A stretch of 64,000 bases of DNA. It comes from Polaribacter sp. Q13 (GTDB lineage Bacteria > Bacteroidota > Bacteroidia > Flavobacteriales > Flavobacteriaceae). The translations under genes and the position numbers were made by a program. The stretch is taken from the NCBI RefSeq assembly GCF_016858305.2, contig NZ_CP074436.1:2066001-2130000 (forward strand), read 5' to 3'. Of this stretch, positions 39,558 through 47,961 are shown piece after piece. Under the pieces are notes generated by a model. It did not search any database. It was given only the letters and a program-made list of their open reading frames with translations, and was not told the DNA's origin. Positions within the stretch are counted from its first letter, which is position 1. Each line of letters starts with the position of its first letter.

Positions 39558-39758
39558 CTATTGGTTTTGGTTATTTCTTGTTTCTACTTTTTTTCTAAAA
39601 TGTCTTTTAAAGAAAAAAACTAAGGTAATAAAAATAGAAGCTCCAAGAAACAAATATGCTTTTTCTCTTTCCTCACTCCATCTAACAATGCCTTCTATTA
39701 AACATATTATAGCTACTACTAAATAGCCATATTGAAATATTTTCCAAACTGTATTCAT
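39558..39758 (-). CDS. Small two-helix membrane protein, unknown
   Basis: 66 residues with two hydrophobic segments at about 9-25 and 34-50 and a basic C-terminal tail (KRHFRKKVETRNNQ). No function is known to me. The gene begins one base after the lptC stop and ends 13 bases before the CNNM gene, which places it in the same operon and supports it being expressed. Confidence 0.75.
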   Translation of the reverse strand: MNTVWKIFQYGYLVVAIICLIEGIVRWSEEREKAYLFLGASIFITLVFFFKRHFRKKVETRNNQNQ

Positions 39759-39759
39759 T

Positions 39760-40323
39760 TTATTCTTTTTCTGAAGTTACTAACCTTCCTGTTGTTTTCT
39801 TAGCTAAATATTTGCTTAAATTTTCTTTACATTCAAAACCAACACCATAAATAGTATCTTTTAAAGTAGTTAATGTAAATGCTTTTTCAGAAAAAAAGTA
39901 ATTGGTCTTTTGATCCCAAAACAATTGCTCTGTTTTTAATTTAGAGTGTTCTTTAGGGTTTACAACAACCACATTGCCCTTAATTTCAGAGATTAGCGTC
40001 TTTGAATATGACAAAGCATAATCGCCTGTAATGGTAACAGAATCCTTTCCTTCAAAATTTACAATTTCTATTCCTTTCGGAAATTCATTATAAGGGTGTT
40101 GTTTTCTATTACTAAAATCGTACAATAAAGGTGTTATTAATTTTGAAGTAATTCTACCTGAATCTTTATATACATGAAATGCATTTTTTGCGATACTAAC
40201 TGGTAAGTTTTTAGATGCCAAAAAATCTCTAACTTCTTTGGTGTTGTTAGAGCAAGAAAAAAGCATTACTGTAACAAATAGTACAGCAATGCTTTTATAT
40301 AATATTTTTTTATAATTATTCAC
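39760..40323 (-). CDS. lptC: LPS export periplasmic protein LptC
   Basis: 187 residues with a lipoprotein-type N-terminus (AVLFVTVMLFSCSNN, Cys at 24) instead of the plain anchor of E. coli LptC. The LptC beta-jellyroll region includes YNEFPKGIEIVNFEGKDSVTI and AEQLFWDQKTNYFFSE-like stretches (here TEQLFWDQKTNYFFSE). It bridges LPS from the inner-membrane transporter to LptA. It lies six bases after the TPR protein gene. Confidence 0.88.
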   Translation of the reverse strand: MNNYKKILYKSIAVLFVTVMLFSCSNNTKEVRDFLASKNLPVSIAKNAFHVYKDSGRITSKLITPLLYDFSNRKQHPYNEFPKGIEIVNFEGKDSVTITGDYALSYSKTLISEIKGNVVVVNPKEHSKLKTEQLFWDQKTNYFFSEKAFTLTTLKDTIYGVGFECKENLSKYLAKKTTGRLVTSEKE

Positions 40324-40329
40324 AAAAGA

Positions 40330-41661
40330 TTAATTAGGAACTCTTACAGTTTCTCCTATCCAACACTTTATTGTATAACTACTACCTGGATTTACACCTG
40401 CAGTAAAAATAACTTTTTTACTTGGTACATTTCCTCTATAACTTCTAATATATGAACTTGCTGTTGATGAAATACTTGGATCTACAGAGGCAGCTCTTTG
40501 CACTTGGTTTAAAGCAGCAACATATACCATTCTTTTTTCAAATTCATCACTACCACAATTATTTACACTAGAAGCATATAAACTTCCAATAAATAAATAT
40601 GCTTTACCTAAATTAGGATTATAACTTAAAGCCTCTCTAGCTAAACTTCTAGCTTTACTTAACTGTCCTCTAGATTTAGCTGCATGTGCAAACTTTAATT
40701 TATATTTTGCTTTCTTTAAAGGGTCTGTTTCTAAATTAAATGATTTTTCTCTCATTGAATTTGCTCCAGTTGTATCTCCATTATCTTCTAAAACACTCGC
40801 TAAGAATGAATATGCTTCAGGAGAAGGAGATGCTTCTGCATAAGCTCTTACTAACTCTTGATACAAAGGATCTGATTCACAACCTTTGTTAAACATTCTA
40901 GAAACTGATCTTTTTAACCAAACAGCATTAGATCTATTTGCTTCAAAATCTCTTCTGTATAATGGCACTAATCTTTCACAGGTAGCAATTTCAGAAATAA
41001 TAGCATCTAAACCACCTTCTACAGTACCCAATGCTTTAGAGTTAATTGTATAAGCTCTTTTTAAACTTTTATCTCTTTTATCTAAAACTTGTGTAGTATC
41101 TTGGTATTTTACTAATTTCTTAGCATAAACTTCTAATTTTTCACTTACAGATTCTAAAACATCATCATAAGTATCAAATACTTTTTGAGGGTTTGTATCT
41201 TTATTTCTATCTGTAACTCCCTGAAAATAAATATATAAGTTCTTTACGCCCATTTTAGTAGGATCTATACTATATCCTTTTTCTAAAATTGCAAAAACCT
41301 CATCATCAGAAGCTAATTTATTATCTAACAAATAAGTAGCATAATCACTATGTACTTTTGCAGGATTATCTGTTGGGTAATACTGAAGCCTTTGTTCGTA
41401 AACTCTTTTTGCTAACACAGGATCTTTTCTAACATCTTCTGCTAAAGTTGATCCAAATTTATAAATGTTTACCGATAAATCTTTACAGTTATCCATTAAA
41501 TAAGACCAATCTTTAAAAGCTTCTTCATACTTTTTTGATTGGAAATCTCCTTTAAAAAGATTGTATTTAATTGTACATTCTCTTTTTGCATCGTCTTGCG
41601 CATTTGTTTTTGCTGATGCTAATAATAACATTGCAGCTAGTAAAAACGTAATTTTCTTCAT
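40330..41661 (-). CDS. Secreted tetratricopeptide-type protein
   Basis: 443 residues with a signal peptide (MKKITFLLAAMLLLASAKTNAQ). Helical repeat region with TPR-like units, clearest near 285-375 (SFLASVLEDNGD, ARSLAREALSYNPNLGKAYL). Two cysteines near the N-terminus and several later could form periplasmic disulfides. The pathway is unknown; position between an outer-membrane protein gene and lptC suggests an envelope scaffold. TPR by pattern, no closer name. Confidence 0.75.
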   Translation of the reverse strand: MKKITFLLAAMLLLASAKTNAQDDAKRECTIKYNLFKGDFQSKKYEEAFKDWSYLMDNCKDLSVNIYKFGSTLAEDVRKDPVLAKRVYEQRLQYYPTDNPAKVHSDYATYLLDNKLASDDEVFAILEKGYSIDPTKMGVKNLYIYFQGVTDRNKDTNPQKVFDTYDDVLESVSEKLEVYAKKLVKYQDTTQVLDKRDKSLKRAYTINSKALGTVEGGLDAIISEIATCERLVPLYRRDFEANRSNAVWLKRSVSRMFNKGCESDPLYQELVRAYAEASPSPEAYSFLASVLEDNGDTTGANSMREKSFNLETDPLKKAKYKLKFAHAAKSRGQLSKARSLAREALSYNPNLGKAYLFIGSLYASSVNNCGSDEFEKRMVYVAALNQVQRAASVDPSISSTASSYIRSYRGNVPSKKVIFTAGVNPGSSYTIKCWIGETVRVPN

Positions 41662-41676
41662 TTTGTTAGTTTTTTG

Positions 41677-42966
41677 TTAATCTATTTTTCTTTTCTGAAA
41701 CCAATTAGTGTCTGTCAAAGATAAACTTAATCTAAAATTAAAATAATTTTCTTTAATTAAATTATTACTGGTTGTTCCTCTTTTACCAAATTCAAACCCC
41801 ATATTTAGAGAGGATAATTGTTTCAATGGTAAACCTAAACCAAAAGATATGCCAAAGTCATCTACAGACGTATAATTTGTATGAGGAGAAGAACCATCCA
41901 CCAATAAACCAGTCTTTTTAAAACGAACACCACCTCTATACGTAACTCTTTCCCAATAACTAGAAATCGAATTTATTTTAGGCAAATAATAACCACCTAA
42001 AGAAACTCTATTTGATTTACCATATTTATAAGCATTATTAGGTGTATTTAAAAAACCAGTAGTTTCTATTGCATCTTGATTTTCGTATTCTAAACCAACA
42101 TACCATTTATCATCTTTCCCTAAACCTGCTCCCAAAATTGTTTTTAAAGGCAACTTATAATTTCCAGTTATACCATTTTGAGAAATAGTATCTCTACCAA
42201 ATTCTGAACCAGAACCTGTAAAAGTAAGAGAGTATAAATAATCATCTCCAGTAACTTTTAAATCATTCCCCATTTTTAGAGTAGCTCCACCACTTAGAAT
42301 CATCTTATTTTTAAGAGCCTTTTTATATTGTGCTCCAAGAGTTACAGAACCACCTCTAACAACGGTAGCTTCTTTATATTTAGTTGCTAAAGAAACACCT
42401 AACCTTTGACTCGTAATACTCTTATCTATACTTCCAAATTTATAATCTACTTCTATACCTAAAGATAATTCTTTATATACTTTTATACCGAAGCTAGAGT
42501 AAACTCTACTTACACCACCATCCCCAGAAAAAGCTGTATTCTCTATAATTACACCACTATCATCTAAAATAGAATTAGATAAAGAGTACCCTACAGAAGA
42601 AATCGGTTGTATACCAAAAGACATACCTGCTTTATGACCAAGAGGAAATGCCAATGTAAAATAACTTAAACTTGTAGAATTAGAAGACTGTGTTTCTCCT
42701 TTATTATCTATCGATAACTTATTATTTAACAAACCAAAAGAATACGTTGTATACCTTAAACTAGCATACGAAGCGGGATTTGTAAAGTTTAAATACTTAT
42801 AATGGCTAAAGGCAACTCCAATGCCTCCCATTGCACTTTGTTCTACTGTAATTGGGTTAAATTCATCACCTATACCAAAAAAAGAATATGGCGAAGATCC
42901 TGTTCTTTGAGCCGTAATAGTTAAAGAACTTATTAGTAAAAAAACTAATAATATATGTCTAATCAT
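41677..42966 (-). CDS. Outer-membrane beta-barrel protein, FadL/PorV-like
   Basis: 429 residues with a signal peptide (MIRHILLVFLLISSLTITAQ) and a long run of amphipathic strands. SSPYSFFGIGDE and SAMGGIGVAF in the N-terminal part are features of FadL/OmpP1-like and PorV-like barrels of Bacteroidota; the chain ends NFRLSLSLTDTNWF plus a short basic tail. The start overlaps the coaX end by four bases, so both are in one transcript. Substrate unknown. Confidence 0.75.
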   Translation of the reverse strand: MIRHILLVFLLISSLTITAQRTGSSPYSFFGIGDEFNPITVEQSAMGGIGVAFSHYKYLNFTNPASYASLRYTTYSFGLLNNKLSIDNKGETQSSNSTSLSYFTLAFPLGHKAGMSFGIQPISSVGYSLSNSILDDSGVIIENTAFSGDGGVSRVYSSFGIKVYKELSLGIEVDYKFGSIDKSITSQRLGVSLATKYKEATVVRGGSVTLGAQYKKALKNKMILSGGATLKMGNDLKVTGDDYLYSLTFTGSGSEFGRDTISQNGITGNYKLPLKTILGAGLGKDDKWYVGLEYENQDAIETTGFLNTPNNAYKYGKSNRVSLGGYYLPKINSISSYWERVTYRGGVRFKKTGLLVDGSSPHTNYTSVDDFGISFGLGLPLKQLSSLNMGFEFGKRGTTSNNLIKENYFNFRLSLSLTDTNWFQKRKID

Positions 42967-43691
42967 TTGTCTATATTAAATATCAATATTCTATTTAATC
43001 CTTGAAGAAGAAAATTTTGATTGGCAAATATGCTACTTTTTAATTGCTTTGACAAGAATTTTGTGTCTCCTCCTGTTAAAACCACTGTTAAATCCATATA
43101 TTTTTTTTTATATTGATTAATTATGCCTTCAATTTCTTGAATTACTCCATTTACAACTCCAGAATTCATACTCTCTTTTGTGTTGCGCCCTATAACGTTA
43201 CTCATTTCTTCTTTTTCTAATAAAGGTAAGTTGGCTGTAAAATGATTCAACGAAAGAAACCTCATTTTTATTCCGGGAGAGATTGCACCTCCTAAATATT
43301 CCGATTGCTTATTAACAAAATCGAATGTAATACAAGTTCCTGCATCTATAATTAGTATATTTTTATTAGGAAATTCATTTACCGCACCAGCCACCAAAGC
43401 AATTCTATCAACTCCTAAAGTATTTGGCGTTTTATATAAATTAACAAAAGGAACATTTGTAGATGATGATAAAACCATTAAATGGACTAAATTTTGTAGT
43501 TTTTCTATCGTTGTTTCTGATATAAAACTCACGGAAGACAAAATTCCATGGCTAATTTTATATTTTTTTAAAATTTTTTTTATTTCTGATAAAATTTTTT
43601 TTCTATCAACAACAACCATATCAAAAATTGTATCATTCTCAAAAACAGCTACTTTTATCCTTGTATTGCCTGCATCAATTATTAAGTTCAT
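42963..43691 (-). CDS. coaX: Type III pantothenate kinase
   Basis: Phosphorylates pantothenate in the first step of coenzyme A synthesis. I choose the ATG at 43691 (MNLIIDAGNTRIKVAVF, 242 residues), because the phosphate loop DAGNT must lie near the N-terminus; an in-frame ATG at 43751 would add 20 unrelated residues. GVDRIALVAGA and IDAGTCITFDF, GGAISPG are CoaX motifs. The gene ends by overlapping the outer-membrane protein gene. Confidence 0.93.
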   Translation of the reverse strand: MNLIIDAGNTRIKVAVFENDTIFDMVVVDRKKILSEIKKILKKYKISHGILSSVSFISETTIEKLQNLVHLMVLSSSTNVPFVNLYKTPNTLGVDRIALVAGAVNEFPNKNILIIDAGTCITFDFVNKQSEYLGGAISPGIKMRFLSLNHFTANLPLLEKEEMSNVIGRNTKESMNSGVVNGVIQEIEGIINQYKKKYMDLTVVLTGGDTKFLSKQLKSSIFANQNFLLQGLNRILIFNIDK

Positions 43692-43743
43692 CTTTAATTT
43701 TATATGAAAATCAAAAATACAATAGATTTTTTTAATTTTATAC

Positions 43744-43773
43744 TTGCACAACTTAAAAAAGGTTGTATATTTG
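43744..43773 (+). promoter_or_regulatory. Promoter of tRNA-Phe
   Basis: TTG at 43744-43746, 19 bases, TATATTTG at 43766-43773, 42 bases upstream of the mature tRNA. Confidence 0.85.
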
Positions 43774-43815
43774 CCACCGCTAAGGCAAAGATGTTAATTT
43801 AACTTCTAAACCAAT

Positions 43816-43888
43816 GGTACCTTAGCTCAGTTGGTAGAGCAAAGGACTGAAAATCCTTGTGTCCCTGGTTCGATTCCTGGAGGTACCA
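43816..43888 (+). tRNA. tRNA-Phe (anticodon GAA)
   Basis: Acceptor GGTACCT pairs with AGGTACC, discriminator A, no encoded CCA. Loop CTGAAAA between AAGGA and TCCTT gives anticodon GAA. T arm CCTGG-TTCGATT-CCTGG. Confidence 0.97.
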
Positions 43889-43891
43889 CTT

Positions 43892-43926
43892 AAAAACCCT
43901 ATAAACGTATTGTTTATAGGGTTTTT
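43892..43926 (+). terminator. Terminator of tRNA-Phe
   Basis: Perfect 15-base stem AAAAACCCTATAAAC with its complement, five-base loop, then T-rich sequence. Confidence 0.92.
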
Positions 43927-44181
43927 TCTTTTTAGAACACTAAATAAAGTGCTAATAAAAAACATTTACTTGTTTAAAAACGATCAAGGAAAAATGTAGT
44001 TTTAAAAACAACCATAAAAGAACTAATTTAATTTGTTTCTAAATCTTTAAAAAACTATTTTCGTTAACTTCTGATATAAAAGATTGAAACGATTTAATAC
44101 CGTTAGAGTTAGCTTTAATGCAGTTAATAGAAAAAAAAGAGTTTATAAATGAAAAGAAATTAAATCAATAAAATAATTGCT

Positions 44182-44580
44182 ATGTATTTTTCAGTTAAAC
44201 CGTATTTTAATGGAATGAAATACTTAACTCAAAACATTAATATTCTATTTGAAAATTTAAATTCTTTTTTAATTTTTACAGGATTAGCAATTAGCTTTTC
44301 AACACTTCAAGACACAACTAAAACATCTCTTAATTTCGAGAAGAAAATATGGGAAAACCCAAGAAAGGGAAAAATTATAATAATTACGATTTCCTTGACT
44401 ACTTTTTAGATATTAGCCTATGGGATTTTTGGTTTATTCATAATAAGTAATGAAAATCTTAAGGAATTATCTTTTGGAGCTATAACTTTAGGAATTGGAC
44501 TTATTGGATTTTTGAAAACTGAAGTTGAAATTTTTGACAATCATAGAAAGGATCAAAATACGACAGACAAAAATGTATAA
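44182..44580 (+). pseudogene. Small membrane protein interrupted by an in-frame TAG
   Basis: From the ATG at 44182 the frame runs 75 codons to TAG at 44407-44409, then continues in the same frame for 56 further codons to TAA at 44580. The part after TAG keeps clear protein character: LAYGIFGLFI, then ELSFGAITLGIGLIGFL and a basic tail, matching the second half of a membrane protein whose first part has two hydrophobic segments (FLIFTGLAISF and KIIIITISLTTF). A single T-to-A change from TTG would create the stop. I call it a recent pseudogene. A better start may be the ATG at 44215 (MKYLTQNI). Confidence 0.7.
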
Positions 44581-44620
44581 CAATTTTATTTAATACCAAA
44601 ACGAAATCTAAAATTAACTT

Positions 44621-44887
44621 ATGGGAAAAAATAATATTTCTGAATTAACCAACGAACAACTATTAATTGAAAAAAAGAAATTAAAAAAGTCTGAATTTAT
44701 AAGTGCTTTAATGATAGGATTTCTTGCCAGTATAGTCGTGATAGGAATTGTTTCATCTATTATTTCAAATAATATTATAGTGATCATTCCTTTACTATTT
44801 CCTATCTATTTTATTTATAAATTAATAAGTAATTCAAAAAAGAATAACGAGCTTAAAATAATATTAAAAGAACGAAATCTGAACTAA
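44621..44887 (+). CDS. Small membrane protein, unknown
   Basis: 88 residues: an N-terminal charged helix (ELTNEQLLIEKKKLKKSE), two hydrophobic segments at about 28-50 and 52-69 (ALMIGFLASIVVIGIVSS, IVIIPLLFPIYFIYKLI), and a charged tail. Forty bases downstream of the interrupted membrane gene. I do not recognise a function. The N-terminal pattern followed by two helices is seen in small flavobacterial hypothetical proteins, so I believe it is real. Confidence 0.65.
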   Translation: MGKNNISELTNEQLLIEKKKLKKSEFISALMIGFLASIVVIGIVSSIISNNIIVIIPLLFPIYFIYKLISNSKKNNELKIILKERNLN

Positions 44888-45067
44888 AATTACAAACCGA
44901 TTTGATTGAAAAGCACTAAAAGCCAACAATGTCTAAAAATTGCTTAATTCAATAAATTAGAATGTTTCTAAAACAAAATAATATTAAATTTAAACATCGG
45001 AAAATTACGGTTTCAAAACCGCAACTTTGGTTATTATACCCAGTTAACGAAACCAATAATCACAAAA

Positions 45068-45095
45068 AAAAACGAACTCTCACAAGTTCGTTTTT
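45068..45095 (-). terminator. Terminator of fabD
   Basis: Eleven-base core stem AAAAACGAACT with AGTTCGTTTTT, six-base loop, extended by A and T runs, about 26 bases after the minus-strand fabD stop. Confidence 0.85.
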
Positions 45096-45120
45096 TTAAT
45101 ATAAAATATTTCGTTAAAAT

Positions 45121-46008
45121 CTACTCAGCCAAAGCCGCTCCAGAAGCAGCCACAGATCTATCAATTTTACGCATTAAACCCTGTAACACTTTACCAGGTC
45201 CAACTTCAATAAATTCCGTTCCACCATCAGCAATCATTGCTTGTATACATTGCGTCCATTTTACTGGCGCCGTTAACTGTGCAATTAAGTTTTCTTTAAT
45301 TTCATCCGGACTCGTAACCGCCTTCGCAACCACATTTTGGTATACAGCACAAGTAGGTTTGCTAAATACAGTCGCTTCAATTGCCGCAGCTAATTCTGCT
45401 CTTGCAGGCTCCATCATTGGCGAATGAAATGCACCCCCAACAGGTAATAACAACGCTCTTCTTGCTCCTTTTTCCGTTAAAACTTCACAAGCTTTTTGTA
45501 CTGCAGCAACTTCTCCAGAAATTACTAACTGTCCTGGGCAATTGTAATTTGCTGCCACCACTACTCCATCAATTTCTGCACAGGTGTCTTCAACTACATC
45601 ATCTGCCAATCCTAAAACTGCCGCCATGGTACTTGGGGCTGCTTCACATGCTTTTTGCATTGCCAAAGCACGTTTAGAAACCAATTTTAAACCATCTTCA
45701 AAAGTTAAAACTCCGTTTGCAACCAAGGCAGATAATTCTCCCAAAGAATGTCCTGCAACCATTTCTGGCTGAAAAGAATCGCCTAAAACTTTTGCTAAAA
45801 TTACCGAGTGTAAAAAGATTGCCGGCTGCGTAACTTTCGTTTCTTTCAACTGTTCCGCCGTTCCTTCAAACATAATATCTGTAATCGAGAACCCTAAAAT
45901 CTTGTTTGCTTTTTCAAAGTATTCTTGCGCCAATGCAGACTTTTCGTATAAATCCAATCCCATTCCTGTAAATTGCGCTCCTTGACCCGGAAAAATATAT
46001 GCTTTCAT
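45121..46008 (-). CDS. fabD: Malonyl-CoA:ACP transacylase
   Basis: Loads malonyl groups on acyl carrier protein for fatty acid synthesis. I take the ATG at 46008 (MKAYIFPGQGAQ, 295 residues), since FPGQGAQ opens the domain; the ATG at 46053 adds 15 unrelated residues. Active-site Ser88 is in GHSLGELSAL, and GAFHSPMMEPA holds the catalytic His. Stands alone with its own terminator. Confidence 0.95.
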   Translation of the reverse strand: MKAYIFPGQGAQFTGMGLDLYEKSALAQEYFEKANKILGFSITDIMFEGTAEQLKETKVTQPAIFLHSVILAKVLGDSFQPEMVAGHSLGELSALVANGVLTFEDGLKLVSKRALAMQKACEAAPSTMAAVLGLADDVVEDTCAEIDGVVVAANYNCPGQLVISGEVAAVQKACEVLTEKGARRALLLPVGGAFHSPMMEPARAELAAAIEATVFSKPTCAVYQNVVAKAVTSPDEIKENLIAQLTAPVKWTQCIQAMIADGGTEFIEVGPGKVLQGLMRKIDRSVAASGAALAE

Positions 46009-46095
46009 AAATTGTATTTTTGTGTAGTTGTTTATTCGTTTAATTGTTTGCAAAAATAATCATTTTTATTAGAAGCTAATCCCGCTAGGAGTTTA

Positions 46096-46190
46096 TCTTG
46101 AGCGCCGTCGAAAGGCACTCGCTTTTTTTATTCAGAAACAGCATAAAAAAGAGCTCAAACATTAGTTTATACTGAGCGTAGTCGAAGTAC
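46096..46190. repeat. Two copies of a dispersed TGAGCG-GTCGAA motif
   Basis: TCTTGAGCGCCGTCGAAAGG at 46096-46115 and ATACTGAGCGTAGTCGAAGT at 46169-46188 share TGAGCGnnGTCGAA. A third copy, TCTTGAGCGCAGTCGAAAGG, is at 18381-18400, and a more divergent one on the minus strand near 6641-6662. The spacer upstream of fabD and the DUF547 gene holds nothing else I can name. Confidence 0.7.
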
Positions 46191-46352
46191 TGCAATCGGG
46201 GCTAAACTTGTATGCAAACTATTTGTATTTAAAAGGTAGCAAATAAGTATTAAGAAAATATCTTAAAAGCAATACCAAATAACCAAATTTTCAGTTATTA
46301 TTTGTAATCAACTTAAAAAAAATTCGTCTATATATTTAGAAAACACAAAACA

Positions 46353-47063
46353 ATGAAAAAAATTCTTTTAGTAATAGTTACTCTTTTTACATTATCCAAT
46401 ACAAATGCGCAAACATCAATATTTAACGATTTATTGCAAAAAAATGTTACCAAAAACGGAATTGTAGATTACAAATCTCTGAAACAAAATTCATCAGAAT
46501 TAAACAATTATCTCTCTTATTTAGAAAAAACGACTCCAGATAATTCATGGTCAAAAAACAAACAAAAAGCCTTTTGGATTAATGCCTACAATGCCTATAC
46601 TATTAAAATAATTTTAGACAATTATCCTTTAAAAAGTATTACAGACATCAAACAAAACGGGCTCATAGCTTGGAAAATTCCGTTTGCTAAAGTTGGCGGA
46701 AAAACCTACACTTTAGATCATATAGAACATACCATTTTAAGAAAACAATTCTCAGATCCAAAAATACATGTTGGTGTAAATTGTGCTTCTGGTTCTTGTC
46801 CAAAATTAGGGAACAAAGCATTTACAGAACAAAATGTAGAAGCAGAATTAACGCTTTTAATGAAAGGTTTTGTAAACGATACTTCGAGAAATAAAATTAC
46901 AGAAAACAACATTCAAATATCTTCTATTTTCAATTGGTTTAAAGAAGATTTTATAAAAAACGGTTCAATTATCGATTTTTTAAATACGTATTCAGAAACT
47001 AAAATCAGCCCAAAAGCTAAAATTAGTTATTTAAAATATGATTGGACTTTAAACGGAAAATAG
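46353..47063 (+). CDS. Secreted DUF547-domain protein
   Basis: 236 residues with signal peptide (MKKILLVIVTLFTLSNTNAQ). The DUF547 core has KAFWINAYNAYTIK near 70-83, HIEHTILRK and the conserved cysteine motif HVGVNCASGSCPKLGNKAF around 146-164. The biochemical role of the domain is not established. It is often found near rhodanese and TIGR04282 genes in arsenosugar-type clusters, and both follow here. Confidence 0.88.
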   Translation: MKKILLVIVTLFTLSNTNAQTSIFNDLLQKNVTKNGIVDYKSLKQNSSELNNYLSYLEKTTPDNSWSKNKQKAFWINAYNAYTIKIILDNYPLKSITDIKQNGLIAWKIPFAKVGGKTYTLDHIEHTILRKQFSDPKIHVGVNCASGSCPKLGNKAFTEQNVEAELTLLMKGFVNDTSRNKITENNIQISSIFNWFKEDFIKNGSIIDFLNTYSETKISPKAKISYLKYDWTLNGK

Positions 47064-47087
47064 TATTTTTATTTTTCATAAAAAACA

Positions 47088-47139
47088 TTATAACACGCAA
47101 CAAAGAACTTGTTCTCAAGTTCTTTGTTGCGTGTTATAA
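47088..47139. terminator. 24-bp perfect hairpin after the DUF547 gene
   Basis: TTATAACACGCAACAAAGAA plus CTTG (47088-47111) is the exact complement of 47116-47139, with a four-base loop. It starts 25 bases after the DUF547 stop. A-rich sequence rather than a T run follows on the plus strand, so it may be a processed or inherited hairpin rather than a standard terminator. Confidence 0.7.
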
Positions 47140-47283
47140 AAAAGATTTTACAATTGTATAAAATAAAAAAACTTTAACTTTATAAATTAATACAAGCTGC
47201 TTACCTTTTCAGAAAACTCTAAAAAAAATAGCTCTAGAAATTAAATTCAAATAACATCTACCAAAGGAACAAATAAGTATAAA

Positions 47284-47772
47284 ATGAAGAAAATTTTAAT
47301 TCTTTTTCTACTGATAACATCAACATTATCTGCACAAAAGAAGTTGGATAAATTATTGAACAAATTCAACAAAAACAATGTTCCTTATATTTCTGTAGAT
47401 ACATTAGCAACTAGAAATGCTATTCTTTTAGATGCTAGAGAAGAAAAAGAATATAAAGTCAGTCATTTAAAAAACGCTATTCTTGTAGGTTTTAATCATT
47501 TTAATATCCATAAAACTTTAGAAAAACTACCAGAAGACAAAAGCGCAAAAATTGTAGTGTATTGTTCATTAGGTATCCGTTCTGAAATTATTGCACATCA
47601 ATTAATTGAAAAAGGGTATACAAACGTTTTTAATTTATATGGCGGAATTTTTGAGTGGAAAAACAATAATTATCAGGTCCTTGATACTTTAGGGAATACC
47701 ACAGAGAAAATCCATACTTTTAATAAAAAATGGAGCAAATGGCTTTTTAAAGGAGAAAAGGTTTATGAATAA
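47284..47772 (+). CDS. Secreted rhodanese-like protein
   Basis: 162 residues with signal peptide (MKKILILFLLITSTLSAQ) and one rhodanese domain. The active-site loop is VVYCSLGIRSE with Cys94, and LLDAREEKEYKVSHL opens the domain. It would act on sulfane sulfur or related anions in the periplasm. It lies between the DUF547 gene and the TIGR04282 glycosyltransferase. Its stop codon falls inside the first 48-base repeat described next. Confidence 0.88.
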   Translation: MKKILILFLLITSTLSAQKKLDKLLNKFNKNNVPYISVDTLATRNAILLDAREEKEYKVSHLKNAILVGFNHFNIHKTLEKLPEDKSAKIVVYCSLGIRSEIIAHQLIEKGYTNVFNLYGGIFEWKNNNYQVLDTLGNTTEKIHTFNKKWSKWLFKGEKVYE

Positions 47773-47869
47773 GTCTGCAGTAGACAGTTGCAGTTTTCAG
47801 TGATCACTGTTGTGTATTTTAAATAAGTTTGCAGTGTACAGTAACAGTTTTCAGTGATCACTCTTGTGT
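47768..47869. repeat. CAGT-word tandem repeat, 2 x 48 bases
   Basis: Two 48-base copies (47768-47815 and 47822-47869) match at 42 positions and are six bases apart. Inside, CAGT words follow each other at irregular steps, and the first copy holds the perfect palindrome CAGTGATCACTG. It begins at the rhodanese stop codon, as the TTCG repeats begin at gene ends. Confidence 0.85.
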
Positions 47870-47961
47870 TAACAACACTATAAAAAATTCTTATCACATA
47901 GAAACATAGGATAAGTAATTCTGTGGTAATTTTTCAACGACAATATTATCTTTATTTAATC

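Noticed and set aside
42963..43751. Longer coaX start at 43751
   Set aside because: The first 20 residues are basic and unrelated, whereas DAGNT must be near the N-terminus; the ATG at 43691 fits.
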